DNA of 64,000 bases from AAA164-E04 sp014239995 (GCA_029247315.1 JAQWLM010000107.1:18927-82926); one strand, 5' to 3'; shown: positions 17,308 through 26,700, numbered from the stretch's first letter. Program-made: numbers and translations. The notes: a model not told the origin generated them from the letters alone.

Positions 17308-18927
17308 ATGAACAGAGGCATCATTATATTCTGTCTTTTCTGCATGCAGATGCCTGCATGCATGGCAAGCAATGTTGCTCAGGCGGGAAGCCCTGAAAGG
17401 CCTCCCAATGTCATTCTGATCATATGTGATGACCTCAATGACTATGTGGAAGGTTACGGTGGACACCCTCAGGCAAGGACGCCCGAGATCACGCGTCTCA
17501 TTCAGAGTGGTGTCTTATTCACACAAGCCCATTCTAACATCCCCATCTGTGGACCTTCGCGGGCCAGTTTATTCACAGGGATTTACCCACATCACTCCGG
17601 GTGCTTCGGATTCACCCGCTGGGACCGTTTTCCGGTGTTGAAACATTCCCGCACCTTGATGGCCCATTTCCGTGCCAATGGCTACCAGACCCTGGGAACA
17701 GGGAAACTGATGCACCACCTGGTTCGGAGTGAATGGGATGAGTATGGTAATCCTGCGGACTACGGACCTTTTGCGTTTGACGGCCAGAAACGCCTCGCCC
17801 ATCCCAAGGTCCCGCAACCCTTTCGTGAGATCGGGCCGGTCGATGGCAGTTTTGGCCCACTGGAAGACCTGGCTTCTTACCAGTTGCCCGGGAAAAAGGC
17901 ACTTCAATGGCAAACCGGAAGTCGAGACAACATCAGGATACTGGGGGTGGGTTCCGAAACAGACCGCGATTCCACCTCGGATGAATTAAATGGTGCCTGG
18001 GCAGTGGACAAGCTCAGGACCTTCATCAGGCAGGCATCCCACAAGCCTTTCTTCATGGGGGTCGGGTTCATACGTCCACACACGCCATTGATTGTTCCTG
18101 AACGCTTCTTCGACCTTTTCCCCTTGGAGGATATTGAACTTCCAAAGATCAGACCTGACGATGTCGATGATACACACGCACGCTCCGTTCGGGGAATTCC
18201 AAACGGCAAGGAACCTCATTCCACGCGCACTGCTGACATGGGCCTGAGAATGTACCAGCATTTGGTCGATTCATTTCCAACAAGAGAGGAGGCCTTGAAG
18301 CAATTTATTCAAGCCTACCTCGCCAGTGTGGCATCCGTGGATGAGCAGATTGGAAAAATACTGGACACGGTGGAGCATACATCACTCAGGAACAACACCA
18401 TCATCGTCCTCACCAGCGACCACGGCTGGGGCATGGGAGAGAAGGACTACCTTTACAAAAATGCCCTCTGGCAGGAATCTACCCAGATTCCATTGATCAT
18501 ACGTGCTCCCGGTGTCGCCGCGAAGGGAACCCGATGCGATCATCCGGTCTCTCTTATTGACCTTTACCCCACTCTGGTTGACCTGTGTGATTTGAGTCAG
18601 GAGACACGCATCAATGCGGGCGGACACCCACTGGATGGTCACAGCCTGAGGCCCTTTCTGGAGCAAGCGACCCGTCAGGACTGGGAAGGGCCTGCAGCAG
18701 CTCTCACAGCACTCTACAGGTGGGCTGAAGCGCATCCCCCCGCTGAGCAGAGTTACGCACTGCGTGGAAGAAAATGGCGCTACATAAGGTATTCAAACGG
18801 ACGAGAGGAATTGTATGACACACACGATGACCCATATGAGTGGCACAATCTAGCTGATCGTCCAGAGCAGCATGCTGAACTGAAAGGTCTCAGGAAACGT
18901 TTAATGACCAGAATCAAGACACCCTGA
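17308..18927 (+). CDS. Secreted sulfatase, iduronate-2-sulfatase-like
   Basis: A 539-residue sulfatase with a short signal peptide (IIIFCLFCMQMPACMA). Motifs: NVILIICDDLNDYVEGYGG with metal Asp41-Asp42, formylglycine motif CGPSR at 81-85 (Cys81) and SLFTGIYPHHSG. The LNDYVEGYGG-type loop and the phrase GVGFIRPHTPLIVPERFFDLF are typical of iduronate-2-sulfatase-like enzymes; later TSDHGWGMGEKDYLYKNALWQES supplies the remaining ligands. It is transcribed divergently from the first sulfatase across a 105-base intergenic region, so both may share control by the neighbouring propeller kinase; that link is inference. Substrate unknown, probably a sulfated polysaccharide unit. Confidence 0.92.
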   Translation: MNRGIIIFCLFCMQMPACMASNVAQAGSPERPPNVILIICDDLNDYVEGYGGHPQARTPEITRLIQSGVLFTQAHSNIPICGPSRASLFTGIYPHHSGCFGFTRWDRFPVLKHSRTLMAHFRANGYQTLGTGKLMHHLVRSEWDEYGNPADYGPFAFDGQKRLAHPKVPQPFREIGPVDGSFGPLEDLASYQLPGKKALQWQTGSRDNIRILGVGSETDRDSTSDELNGAWAVDKLRTFIRQASHKPFFMGVGFIRPHTPLIVPERFFDLFPLEDIELPKIRPDDVDDTHARSVRGIPNGKEPHSTRTADMGLRMYQHLVDSFPTREEALKQFIQAYLASVASVDEQIGKILDTVEHTSLRNNTIIVLTSDHGWGMGEKDYLYKNALWQESTQIPLIIRAPGVAAKGTRCDHPVSLIDLYPTLVDLCDLSQETRINAGGHPLDGHSLRPFLEQATRQDWEGPAAALTALYRWAEAHPPAEQSYALRGRKWRYIRYSNGREELYDTHDDPYEWHNLADRPEQHAELKGLRKRLMTRIKTP

Positions 18928-19001
18928 AAGCCATGGGCCAGGCACCGCGATGTCACTTCAGCAGAACAAGAGTCAACCCTTGGCTTTCGTGGAGTAAATG
19001 C

Positions 19002-20195
19002 TCAACGAGTATCGTAACGCAGCCGGTAAATCAGATGCTTCGTATCGTCGGAAAAGAGAAGCGAACCGTCACTGGCCTGGATACAGTCGGTGGGTCGGCC
19101 AAGAATTTCATTACCATCCTTGAGGAAACTCACGACAATTTGCTCTCCGTAGGGGTGTCCAAATTCAAAAAGGATGCGGGATAGACTATAGCCAACTTTC
19201 TGGGACGCATTCCATCCGCCCTTGAATGCGACAAAGGCATCACCGTGCGCCCCGGGAATACCGTCACCCTCATAAAAAGTCATCCCCATTCCAGAACAAT
19301 GAGCTGGCATGACCCATTCAGGGATCACGTTTTTAGAAGCCATTTCTACGAGGTCGGGGTGGTCCAGGAAATTGATGTTTGGCATATTCTTCCCGAGGAT
19401 ATACGGGTGTCCGTAAAACCCCCCCTTGACGTAGTGATTCAATTCAGCCGGAGGGTTGTGATCCGTGATGGGCTGCCCGAATTTAGGGTTGGCCGACTCG
19501 AGTTTGACGGCTAATCGGTCAATATCATGATCCACACCCCAGATCTCATCGGTACCCGTGCGCACAACCAGTTTCTCGGTATTCCGAATACCGGTGGCGA
19601 ACAAGGTTTTCCCGCTCCCGTCCAGTTTGAAGGTCCAGATTTTCTTGCGATCATTCGCCATGATGGGTTCGTCGGTGGCGTTGCCTTGATCCCCCACGTG
19701 GGTATAGATAACATCTTCGTGAATGAGCAGTGCTCGCCATTTGTGTCCACCACCGGACACGGGTAATTGGGCCTCACCAATCACCTCGATCACTTCATCG
19801 GCCTTACCATCCTTGTCCTGATCCCTTGACTTGAAAATTCCTGTTGTATGAGCAAACCAAAGCCAGCCATTGTAATATTGCATGGCCTGGAGTATCTGCC
19901 CCGGCTTATAACCCTCGACGTAGGTTGTGATCTTTTCATAGACACCATCACCATCGGTGTCCCTGCAAGATTGAATGGCTCCCGCACTGGGCGTGCTCAC
20001 GAAAAGAGTACCATGGTCATCCTGGGCGAGGAATCGCGGTTTTTTGATCTTATCCTGCGCCACACTGAGCGTAAATCCGTCCCTTACCCAGACCCCATCG
20101 GGAATGTCCTGAGCCTTGCCTGTCTGAATGTTCAGGATGATGGAGCAAACAAGGGCACCATAAACAAGTAAATGGTTGCATGATAGCGATCTCAT
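19002..20195 (-). CDS. Secreted sorbosone-dehydrogenase-like beta-propeller protein
   Basis: A 397-residue protein with a signal peptide (residues 1-28, ending TGKAQ). The mature part is a soluble-glucose/sorbosone dehydrogenase-like propeller: PRFLAQDDHGTLFVSTPSAGAI, DTDGDGVYEKITTYVEGYKPGQILQAM, GIRNTEKLVVRTGTDEIWGVDHDID, and a closing segment CIQASDGSLLFSDDTKHLIYRL. Some relatives bind PQQ and oxidise sugars in the periplasm, but activity for this PVC type is unproven. There is no attached cytochrome domain, unlike the giant gene at 39235. AGGA sits just before the ATG. It converges on the second sulfatase gene (74-base gap) and may belong to the same polysaccharide-use region. Confidence 0.87.
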   Translation of the reverse strand: MRSLSCNHLLVYGALVCSIILNIQTGKAQDIPDGVWVRDGFTLSVAQDKIKKPRFLAQDDHGTLFVSTPSAGAIQSCRDTDGDGVYEKITTYVEGYKPGQILQAMQYYNGWLWFAHTTGIFKSRDQDKDGKADEVIEVIGEAQLPVSGGGHKWRALLIHEDVIYTHVGDQGNATDEPIMANDRKKIWTFKLDGSGKTLFATGIRNTEKLVVRTGTDEIWGVDHDIDRLAVKLESANPKFGQPITDHNPPAELNHYVKGGFYGHPYILGKNMPNINFLDHPDLVEMASKNVIPEWVMPAHCSGMGMTFYEGDGIPGAHGDAFVAFKGGWNASQKVGYSLSRILFEFGHPYGEQIVVSFLKDGNEILGRPTDCIQASDGSLLFSDDTKHLIYRLRYDTR

Positions 20196-20365
20196 AATTC
20201 CTAATATGATTGTGAATCCTCAGGAAATCAAGCCTGTAGAGAAGCAAGGCAGTGGGTCTCGGGAATTCATTCCCAGAAGCACCTCTTGACCTTTATGAGA
20301 AAAGGTTTCTCCTGCCTTTCCTTATGGCGCACCCTGATGATTGGGTACATCCTCCCGAATGACAC

Positions 20366-20836
20366 GTGAACATGCCTTACCCAGAACATCCCATGGCGAG
20401 CTCCCCCTGGCCATCTGGAACGTCCTCCGCGCTATTCGTCTACGGGACCCTCATGCGTGGCATGGAAAATCCATTTGCAAATATCCTGCAAACCAGGGCT
20501 TCCATTGTGGAGAAAGGGATAGGCTCAGGATGTTTATACGAGCACCGCGATGGGTATCCCTGTGCTGTCAACACCATCAATGCGGGAGACCAGATCGTTG
20601 GAGAAATTCATCACGTGAAAGATATCAATGGCTTGTGGCGCTACCTGGATCCCTACGAGGACTGCGTACCCCATGATTTCACACGTTCGTTATTTGTAAG
20701 ATGCGTGGTGCCGATCACTGACACCCAATCCCAGACCAAACCTTGTTGGATGTATTTTTGGAACCAATCCATCTCGGGTTTGCGCATGATCCATGGCGGA
20801 GATTATCGTGAAAGAAAATCTAAACCGTTGATTTGA
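20366..20836 (+). CDS. Gamma-glutamylcyclotransferase-like (AIG2 fold) protein
   Basis: A 156-residue protein carrying the fold signature ALFVYGTLMRGMENP at about 22-36, a GCLYEHRDGYPCAV segment and GEIHHVKDINGLWRYLDPYEDC, where the conserved acidic residue of the cavity would sit. The family cyclises gamma-glutamyl amines or peptides to 5-oxoproline, or does related chemistry; the actual substrate is unknown. Start options are the ATGs at 20366 and 20372; neither has a ribosome-binding site. Followed by a PfkB kinase gene after 52 bases on the same strand. Confidence 0.85.
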   Translation: MNMPYPEHPMASSPWPSGTSSALFVYGTLMRGMENPFANILQTRASIVEKGIGSGCLYEHRDGYPCAVNTINAGDQIVGEIHHVKDINGLWRYLDPYEDCVPHDFTRSLFVRCVVPITDTQSQTKPCWMYFWNQSISGLRMIHGGDYRERKSKPLI

Positions 20837-20888
20837 TGCTCTTTCCCCTTTATAACCCAGCCCTGAACAGAGTTTAAGCGTTTATCAA

Positions 20889-21788
20889 ATGAGCATTCTA
20901 ATTGTTGGCACCACTGCACTGGACTCCATCAAGACACCACAGAGCGAGAATCCTCGACTGCTTGGAGGATCCGCAAGCCATGCGGCTGTTGCTGCAAGTT
21001 TCTTCGCGCCCGTGAGCCTTTTAGGAGTCGTTGGTGATGACTTTCCAGAGGAGTACATCACACTTTATAAAAAGCACAAAATCGACCTTGCAGGTCTTGA
21101 GAGGGCCCCAGGTAACACCTTTCACTGGGAAGGTGAATATGAGGTCAACATGAACAACCGACAGACCCTGGAAACCGACCTGGGTGTGATCGAGAATTGG
21201 GCACCAACCCTCAGTGACACCCTGTGCAGACAACCTTTCGTCCTGCTTGCGAATTGCGCGCCGCAACTCCAACACCATGTTTTGAGGCAAACCAAGGAAG
21301 CGCGTTTCGTGATAGCAGACACCATGGATCTCTGGCTGAATATTGCACGTCATGAGCTTGAGTCATTGTTGAAGGAGATCGATTGCCTTGTCCTGAATGA
21401 CAGTGAAGCTCGACAATTGATGGAAGAGGACAACGTGGTGCTTGCCGCCCAGCAAATACACCGGTATGGGCCGAAGTATGTCATTGTCAAAAAAGGCGAA
21501 CATGGTTCTGTTCTTTCCGGACCCAACGGACTTTTCATTGCCCCAGCTTTCCCCTTGAACAAGGTCATCGACCCTACTGGTGCGGGTGATTCTTTTGTAG
21601 GAGGACTGGTTGGTTATCTCGCAAGCCACCCTGGGGAGGTGGAGACAAACCTGCATCAGGCAATCATACACGGCAGCGTGACAGCTTCCTTCTGCTGCGA
21701 GGGTTTTGGCTTAGCCGCCACCACGGAGATTTCAATGGCAGATATCCAGCAACGCATGGAGGCCTTGAAATCCATGGTCGCATTTTAG
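20889..21788 (+). CDS. PfkB-family carbohydrate or nucleoside kinase
   Basis: A 299-residue ribokinase-like protein. The N-terminal pattern LLGGSASHAAVAASFFAPVSLLGVVGDDF matches PfkB signature 1, and DPTGAGDSFVGGLVGYLA near 229-246 is signature 2 with catalytic Asp at about 234 and the anion hole GAGD. The VIVKKGEHGSVL strand is also typical. Such enzymes phosphorylate sugars, adenosine or related alcohols with ATP; the sequence resembles the bacterial sugar/adenosine kinase group more than 1-phosphofructokinase. No pathway genes adjoin it, so the substrate is open. Convergent with the PIG-L gene. Confidence 0.92.
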   Translation: MSILIVGTTALDSIKTPQSENPRLLGGSASHAAVAASFFAPVSLLGVVGDDFPEEYITLYKKHKIDLAGLERAPGNTFHWEGEYEVNMNNRQTLETDLGVIENWAPTLSDTLCRQPFVLLANCAPQLQHHVLRQTKEARFVIADTMDLWLNIARHELESLLKEIDCLVLNDSEARQLMEEDNVVLAAQQIHRYGPKYVIVKKGEHGSVLSGPNGLFIAPAFPLNKVIDPTGAGDSFVGGLVGYLASHPGEVETNLHQAIIHGSVTASFCCEGFGLAATTEISMADIQQRMEALKSMVAF

Positions 21789-21850
21789 GGGTCCAAAGAC
21801 GCATCGCCTCGCTCATCCACCAAAAACCGCGGGGAGAAAAAACGGGGCCC

Positions 21851-22714
21851 CTATGTGAAAAGCATCGCGGGCTCTGCCTTCAGTCCCATCATGCGTCCAC
21901 CTTCCCAGGCCGGATGCTGACATCCATTTTTCCAGCGGCATGCCCGATACAGGGTTGCAAATGTAAAATCAGGAGCCGATTCACCCTGTCCCCCTACCAG
22001 TTCACTTCCCCGGCGCACATTGTCCTGCATCCATGCAGGATGCAGGAGATGGAAAGGATTGCGTGTCACCTCCCCAACATGAAAAGAGGTTCCAGCGACC
22101 ATCTCTGCCACGTCTTCCTCACTGGAGGCGACCATGAGGTTGGGTTCTTTCATCGCACCCCAATATTCCGTTTCCACCACCCAGGAAGCGAAACTCGACG
22201 GCAACCGTTTCAAAGCGTCCATCACCAGGTAATGAACTCCGATATGGGTTGAATTCCAGTCATTGGCATGAGGTACAAAAATCACATCAGGCTCTTGTGT
22301 CTTGAGTATTCTCTCAATGACTTGGACATCGACCTGCCAAGATTCCGGATCACTCTGTCGACGCTTCAGGTTGATTCCCTCAAGCCCGTTGTGAGCCGTG
22401 GTGATAAGGTCAAAACCCATGAAATCACAAGCAGCATGGAGTTCCTCCAGGCGAGCAGCCTGCCGTTCGTGATGACTGCCCTGCGTTACGGCAACATTGG
22501 AAATCCTGAAGCCTGATTCCTTGAGGAGTCTAAGGGCAAGCCCCCCAATGATACATTCGTCATCCGGGTGTGGTGAAAAAATCAGAGCCTTGGGTGCATG
22601 CTCCTTCAAAACAGGTCGTTCCCGCCTTGTCAGTCCGCCATGCTGGATGCCTTTTCCTTCTCGAAACGCCCTGGCGTATCCGGCGACCAACTGGGTATAT
22701 GGGTTGTTCATCAT
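21851..22714 (-). CDS. PIG-L/LmbE-family deacetylase
   Basis: A 287-residue protein with the zinc motif HPDDE at 49-53 in FSPHPDDECIIGG, a distal THIGVHYLVMDAL segment that supplies the third ligand region, and the fold strands VAVTQGSHHERQAARLEEL and VIFVPHANDWN. The family removes N-acetyl groups from GlcNAc-containing small molecules and lipids (bacillithiol/mycothiol-type, antibiotic or GPI-like substrates). AAGGA about five bases before the ATG is one of the few good ribosome-binding sites here. It is 42 bases downstream of the FMN reductase gene on the same strand, suggesting an operon; the substrate is unknown. Confidence 0.9.
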   Translation of the reverse strand: MMNNPYTQLVAGYARAFREGKGIQHGGLTRRERPVLKEHAPKALIFSPHPDDECIIGGLALRLLKESGFRISNVAVTQGSHHERQAARLEELHAACDFMGFDLITTAHNGLEGINLKRRQSDPESWQVDVQVIERILKTQEPDVIFVPHANDWNSTHIGVHYLVMDALKRLPSSFASWVVETEYWGAMKEPNLMVASSEEDVAEMVAGTSFHVGEVTRNPFHLLHPAWMQDNVRRGSELVGGQGESAPDFTFATLYRACRWKNGCQHPAWEGGRMMGLKAEPAMLFT

Positions 22715-22756
22715 GCCATCCTTATCCTGCTCTTTTTTTCTTGGTAATTGCCCCTG

Positions 22757-23410
22757 CTATTGACGGTAATGCGCAAGGAAACCAGGTTCCTTGCCGGCAA
22801 GATCCTTCTGCCGCTGTCCTGCCAGGAGTTGTCCATAGACGCAGAGATCCCGTGTCATCGCATCGAGCTTACCCAGCAGGACATCCGAGACCACCACATC
22901 GCCCTCGATGTCCGTCTTGTCCTGAAAACTGACACCGTAAGGGAGGGGCCAGGCATAGCATTGGCGCATGACGGTGCGCATTTGATCAAATACAGTCAAT
23001 CCCTTCTCGTGGGAACCTACAATCGAACCGAATAATTTCCCTGCAAATTCGTTCCAGAAGTGATCCAGGAAATTTTTCAGGGCACTGCTCATGCTTCCAT
23101 GGTAATCCGGTGTCCCCAGCACAATGACATCCGCGACCTGCACACGTTGCTTGAGCTGGGCGTATCCCGTTCCCGAGAAGGCGCTTTGAACGTCAAACAA
23201 TGGGAGGTCAATTTCGGTGTAATCAAACAAATCAACATCACAACCTGCCTTGGCGAGTTGTTTTCCCAGATGTTTTACAACGGTACGGGTGGTGGACTTG
23301 GAACTGCGGTTTCCCACTACTAACAGCACCTTCAAACAGGATGTCGCACTGGATTGTGTCATGTGAGGAACATTCCAGCATGCCTCTTTTGAGGTATCAA
23401 GAAAGTTCAT
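22757..23410 (-). CDS. NADPH-dependent FMN reductase-family flavoprotein
   Basis: A 217-residue flavodoxin-like protein. Fold signals are the first strand and phosphate loop VLLVVGNRSSKSTTRTVVKHL, the central LPLFD segment, and the flavin-binding GTPDYHGSMSSALKNFLDHFW typical of NAD(P)H:FMN/quinone reductases of the azoreductase/ChrR type. Probably reduces FMN, quinones or chromate-like acceptors in the cytoplasm. Start: the ATG at 23410 has AAGG four bases upstream; an ATG at 23362 would remove 16 residues that are not part of the fold. Divergent from glcD (40-base gap) and upstream of the PIG-L gene. Confidence 0.9.
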   Translation of the reverse strand: MNFLDTSKEACWNVPHMTQSSATSCLKVLLVVGNRSSKSTTRTVVKHLGKQLAKAGCDVDLFDYTEIDLPLFDVQSAFSGTGYAQLKQRVQVADVIVLGTPDYHGSMSSALKNFLDHFWNEFAGKLFGSIVGSHEKGLTVFDQMRTVMRQCYAWPLPYGVSFQDKTDIEGDVVVSDVLLGKLDAMTRDLCVYGQLLAGQRQKDLAGKEPGFLAHYRQ

Positions 23411-23450
23411 TGACCTTGGGGGACGCTTTATTCAATCTCAGTGCCATAGC

Positions 23451-24842
23451 ATGACGGCCCCCGAAAAAAAAATCATCGCCCAGCTAAGAGAAATTGTCGG
23501 CAATAAAGAGGTATTGGAAGAAAAAGAAGACCTTATCCCATACTCCTTTGATGGTACCGCAGCACTTAAGGAATTTCCCACCTGTGTGGTATTTGCAAAA
23601 AACACTCAACAGGTGGCTTCCATACTTAAGTTGGCCAATCATCACAAGATTCCGGTAGTGACCCGGGGATCCGGCACTGGACTCAGCGGAGGCAGCGTCC
23701 CATCTCCAAGTTGCATCGTCCTCTGCATGGTGAAGATGGACAAGATTCTCGAGTTGGACACCGCCAACCTCACCCTGTTGACACAACCAGGCGTGACCAC
23801 CTTGTCGATCGCCGAGGCATCCGAAAAGGCAGGGCTCTTTTATCCACCCGATCCGGGATCCATGAAAATTTCGACCATCGGTGGAAATGTTGCCGAGAAT
23901 TCGGGTGGTCTAAGGGGTTTGAAATATGGCGTCACACGCAATTATGTCATGGGTTTGGAGGTGGTTCTACCTGACGGAGAAGTGTGCTGGATGGGCAATA
24001 AATGTGTCAAGGACGTGGCTGGCTACTCCCTGAAGGACCTGTTCATAGGCTCTGAAGGCACCTTGGGCGTCATTACAAGGATTCTTTTGCGTCTCATTCC
24101 AAAACCGACGGCAAAGCAAACCATGCTCGCAACTTTTTCCCAGATGGACCATGCTGCCGAAGCCGTCTCCGCGATCATCGCAGCACAGATCATTCCATGC
24201 ACACTTGAATTCCTCGATCGCACCACCATTCACTGCGTGGAGGATTTTGCAAAAATCGGACTTCCACTCGATTGCGAGGCCCTCCTGCTCATGGAAACAG
24301 ATGGACACCCCATCGTCGTGAAGGAGGAGGCTGCTAAGATGGAGGCGATCTGCCGCGAGCATGGATGCAAGGAAATCAGGGTGGCTCAAGATGATGCCGA
24401 AGCCACCAAGCTGGCCAGTGCCCGTCGCAGTGCTTTTTCAGCACTGGCACGCCTTTCTCCAACCACGATCCTTGAGGACGCTACGGTTCCTCGGAGCGAG
24501 CTTGGGCACATGATTCGTTACGTGGCATCGGTGGCTGAAAAATATCAGCTCCGTGTGGGCACTTTTGGCCATATGGGTGATGGAAACCTGCATCCAACCT
24601 TTCTCACCGACGAACGCAATACCGATGAAATGCATCGCATAGAAGAAGCCTTTGCAGATATTTTCAATGAAGCCATTCGGCTTGGGGGAACCATCACCGG
24701 TGAACATGGCATAGGAATAGCTAAAAAGAAATTCTTACCTGACTTCGCTGGACAAGCCCAAATGCGGATCCTTCGAGTGGTCCGGGATGCGTTGGACCCC
24801 AGTGGAATTTTGAACCCGGGCAAGATTTTCGACCCTCAATGA
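23451..24842 (+). CDS. glcD: FAD-binding glycolate oxidase subunit GlcD
   Basis: A 463-residue PCMH-type flavoprotein (FAD_binding_4, then FAD-oxidase C). Seen: VVFAKNTQQVASILKLANHHKIPVVTRGSGTGLSGG, the PPDPGS/TIGGNVAENSGG flavin-binding core, DLFIGSEGTLGVIT, and the C-terminal FGHMGDGNLHP and GGTITGEHGIG signatures. With GlcF it oxidises glycolate to glyoxylate and passes electrons to the respiratory chain; a D-lactate dehydrogenase role is the usual alternative. Its stop overlaps the next start as ATGA, so the three genes glcD, membrane protein and glcF are translationally coupled. No glcE homologue is adjacent. Confidence 0.94.
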   Translation: MTAPEKKIIAQLREIVGNKEVLEEKEDLIPYSFDGTAALKEFPTCVVFAKNTQQVASILKLANHHKIPVVTRGSGTGLSGGSVPSPSCIVLCMVKMDKILELDTANLTLLTQPGVTTLSIAEASEKAGLFYPPDPGSMKISTIGGNVAENSGGLRGLKYGVTRNYVMGLEVVLPDGEVCWMGNKCVKDVAGYSLKDLFIGSEGTLGVITRILLRLIPKPTAKQTMLATFSQMDHAAEAVSAIIAAQIIPCTLEFLDRTTIHCVEDFAKIGLPLDCEALLLMETDGHPIVVKEEAAKMEAICREHGCKEIRVAQDDAEATKLASARRSAFSALARLSPTTILEDATVPRSELGHMIRYVASVAEKYQLRVGTFGHMGDGNLHPTFLTDERNTDEMHRIEEAFADIFNEAIRLGGTITGEHGIGIAKKKFLPDFAGQAQMRILRVVRDALDPSGILNPGKIFDPQ

Positions 24843-25357
24843 GAAGCGATATGGACACTCCAGAAAATCGGCATGCGCCCCCCCTGGCATTCATACCTTT
24901 CGAGCACGTCGCGGGCTTGGCTTCTTCTGTCTCCATGGGTGCCTTGGGTGCTTTCATTATTTCAGTGAGGCAAATCAACCCAACACTTGAGATTGTCCTG
25001 AGTGTATGGACATGGGTTTCCTTCCTGTTAGCCTCCGCCGCCACATGGTGGATTTATAGTCTTATTTTCAACAAGGATCCTCTCGGTGCGGAAACGGTGC
25101 AGAAGAAACGGCTGGTCACTTGGGCCAGTGCTGCAGCTCTACTCTCGGTTTTCTGTTGCATGGGATTCGCTTTACGGGGGATTTCAGAGACCAAGCTCAA
25201 GGAAGTTTTATCGGGGGTCATGATTGCGATGTGCTTCATCTCCATCGTGGCATTTTTCTTTTTAAAGGTCATTGCTTTCCTGCAGAGGGATGATCGAGAC
25301 AACGCATTGCACCAGGACATCTCAGCCCACTCCAAACATCCAATTGCCACCAAATGA
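24839..25357 (+). CDS. Four-helix membrane protein between glcD and glcF
   Basis: A 172-residue protein with about four hydrophobic segments: residues 27-43 (GLASSVSMGALGAFIIS), 51-75, 90-110 (ASAAALLSVFCCMGF) and 122-146. The tail is polar and His-rich (LHQDISAHSKHP). Its ATG overlaps the glcD stop and its stop overlaps the glcF start, both as ATGA, so its amount should be tied to the two enzyme subunits. I do not recognise the family. Possible jobs are a membrane anchor or quinone-docking subunit for the glycolate oxidase complex, or a glycolate/lactate permease fragment, though at four helices it is small for a transporter. All function here is inference. Confidence 0.8.
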   Translation: MRSDMDTPENRHAPPLAFIPFEHVAGLASSVSMGALGAFIISVRQINPTLEIVLSVWTWVSFLLASAATWWIYSLIFNKDPLGAETVQKKRLVTWASAAALLSVFCCMGFALRGISETKLKEVLSGVMIAMCFISIVAFFFLKVIAFLQRDDRDNALHQDISAHSKHPIATK

Positions 25358-26700
25358 CGCAAGTGAGCAACCATTCCCAATCCCCCCAGCAGGAGCGCCA
25401 TGGAGCGTCTCATTTAAAGGATCTCGATTATTCAGTGGTCCAGCAATGCATGCACTGTGGACTATGTCTTCCGAGCTGTCCGACATATAGTTTGACGCAA
25501 GTGGAAAAGCACAGTCCTCGAGGGCGCATAGCCCTCATGAAGGCTATCGCGGACGATGAATTAGAAGTTTCCCGCCAATTTGCCGAGGAAATGTATTACT
25601 GCCTCGGTTGCCTGGCATGCATGAGTGCCTGTCCAGCAGGCGTCAATTACGCTGAACTTTTTGAGCACGCCAGAGCCGAGGTGGAGCAAAAACAGGTTCT
25701 CCACTCGCCCCGACGCTCACTCATTCGTCGTTTCACCATTGGATGGTTGTTTTCCGATCAGCGGCGTCTTCAGTTCCTGGGCTGCGCCTTGAGGCTCTAC
25801 CAGCACTCTGGGCTTCAGTTTTTTATTCGTAAATGCGGAATCCTGAAATGTTTACCAAAACGGTTACAGGAACTCGAAAAGATGACACCCACGGTACAGC
25901 CATACTTTTCAAACGAATTACTGGACTTGGTAACCCCTGCTCAAAAAGAAAAACGCTACCGAGTAGCCCTGCTGACCGGCTGTGCCCAGGATCTTATTTT
26001 CAGCGATGTGAATTTGGATACTGCTGAAGTACTTGCCCGCAACGGTTGCGAGGTCATCACACCAGCCGAACAAAACTGCTGTGGGTCCCTTCATGCTCAT
26101 AATGGAGAGTGGCAGCAGGCCCAGCAGATGGCCCGCGGCATGATCGACCAATTTCCGCCCGAACGTTTTGACGCCATCATTACCAATGCAGCCGGATGCG
26201 GGTCTCATCTGAAACATTATCACTCACTCCTGAAAGATGATCTTCGGTATGCCTCAAAAGCCGTATTATGGGATCAGAAAGTCAAGGACATACACGAATG
26301 GCTGGCAGCAATTGGATGGGAGACGCCTAATATCCAGCCTACTTCAAAACGTCGAACCACTTACCATGAAGCATGCCACCTGGCACATGGGCAACAGATT
26401 ACACAACAACCCAGGGAAATCCTGGACTCCATTCCAGGCCTTGAAATGTGTGAATTGCCCGAGAGTACCTGGTGTTGTGGAAGTGCCGGGGTGTATAATA
26501 TTGTCCAGCCTGAGACCGCGGAACAATTACTGCAGCGCAAACTGGAGCATGTGGAAAGCACAAAAGCCCAGGTGCTGGCTACGGCAAACCCTGGTTGCCT
26601 GTTGCAGATCCTGAACGGTGCTCGAGAACGTGGCATGGATATCGAAACAAAACACCCTATTTCACTTCTCGCAGAAGCCTATCGCATGGAACAATCCTAG
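25354..26700 (+). CDS. glcF: Glycolate oxidase iron-sulfur subunit GlcF
   Basis: A 448-residue protein. Two 4Fe-4S motifs lie near the start: Cys32, 35, 38, 42 (CMHCGLCLPSCP) and Cys83, 86, 89, 93 (CLGCLACMSACP). Two CCG domains follow (TGCAQDLIF ... NCCGSLHAHNG and CHLAHGQQ ... WCCGSAGVYN), the standard GlcF/LldE-type layout for electron transfer from the flavin subunit to quinone. It is translationally coupled to the preceding membrane protein. Lnt follows after about 30 bases and may be in the same transcript by read-through. Confidence 0.95.
   Translation: MTQVSNHSQSPQQERHGASHLKDLDYSVVQQCMHCGLCLPSCPTYSLTQVEKHSPRGRIALMKAIADDELEVSRQFAEEMYYCLGCLACMSACPAGVNYAELFEHARAEVEQKQVLHSPRRSLIRRFTIGWLFSDQRRLQFLGCALRLYQHSGLQFFIRKCGILKCLPKRLQELEKMTPTVQPYFSNELLDLVTPAQKEKRYRVALLTGCAQDLIFSDVNLDTAEVLARNGCEVITPAEQNCCGSLHAHNGEWQQAQQMARGMIDQFPPERFDAIITNAAGCGSHLKHYHSLLKDDLRYASKAVLWDQKVKDIHEWLAAIGWETPNIQPTSKRRTTYHEACHLAHGQQITQQPREILDSIPGLEMCELPESTWCCGSAGVYNIVQPETAEQLLQRKLEHVESTKAQVLATANPGCLLQILNGARERGMDIETKHPISLLAEAYRMEQS

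Noticed and set aside
18928..19001. Possible long-loop inverted repeat (AAGCCATGGG / CCCTTGGCTT) between convergent genes
   Set aside because: One mismatch, a ~38-base loop and no T-run on either strand; too weak to call a terminator.
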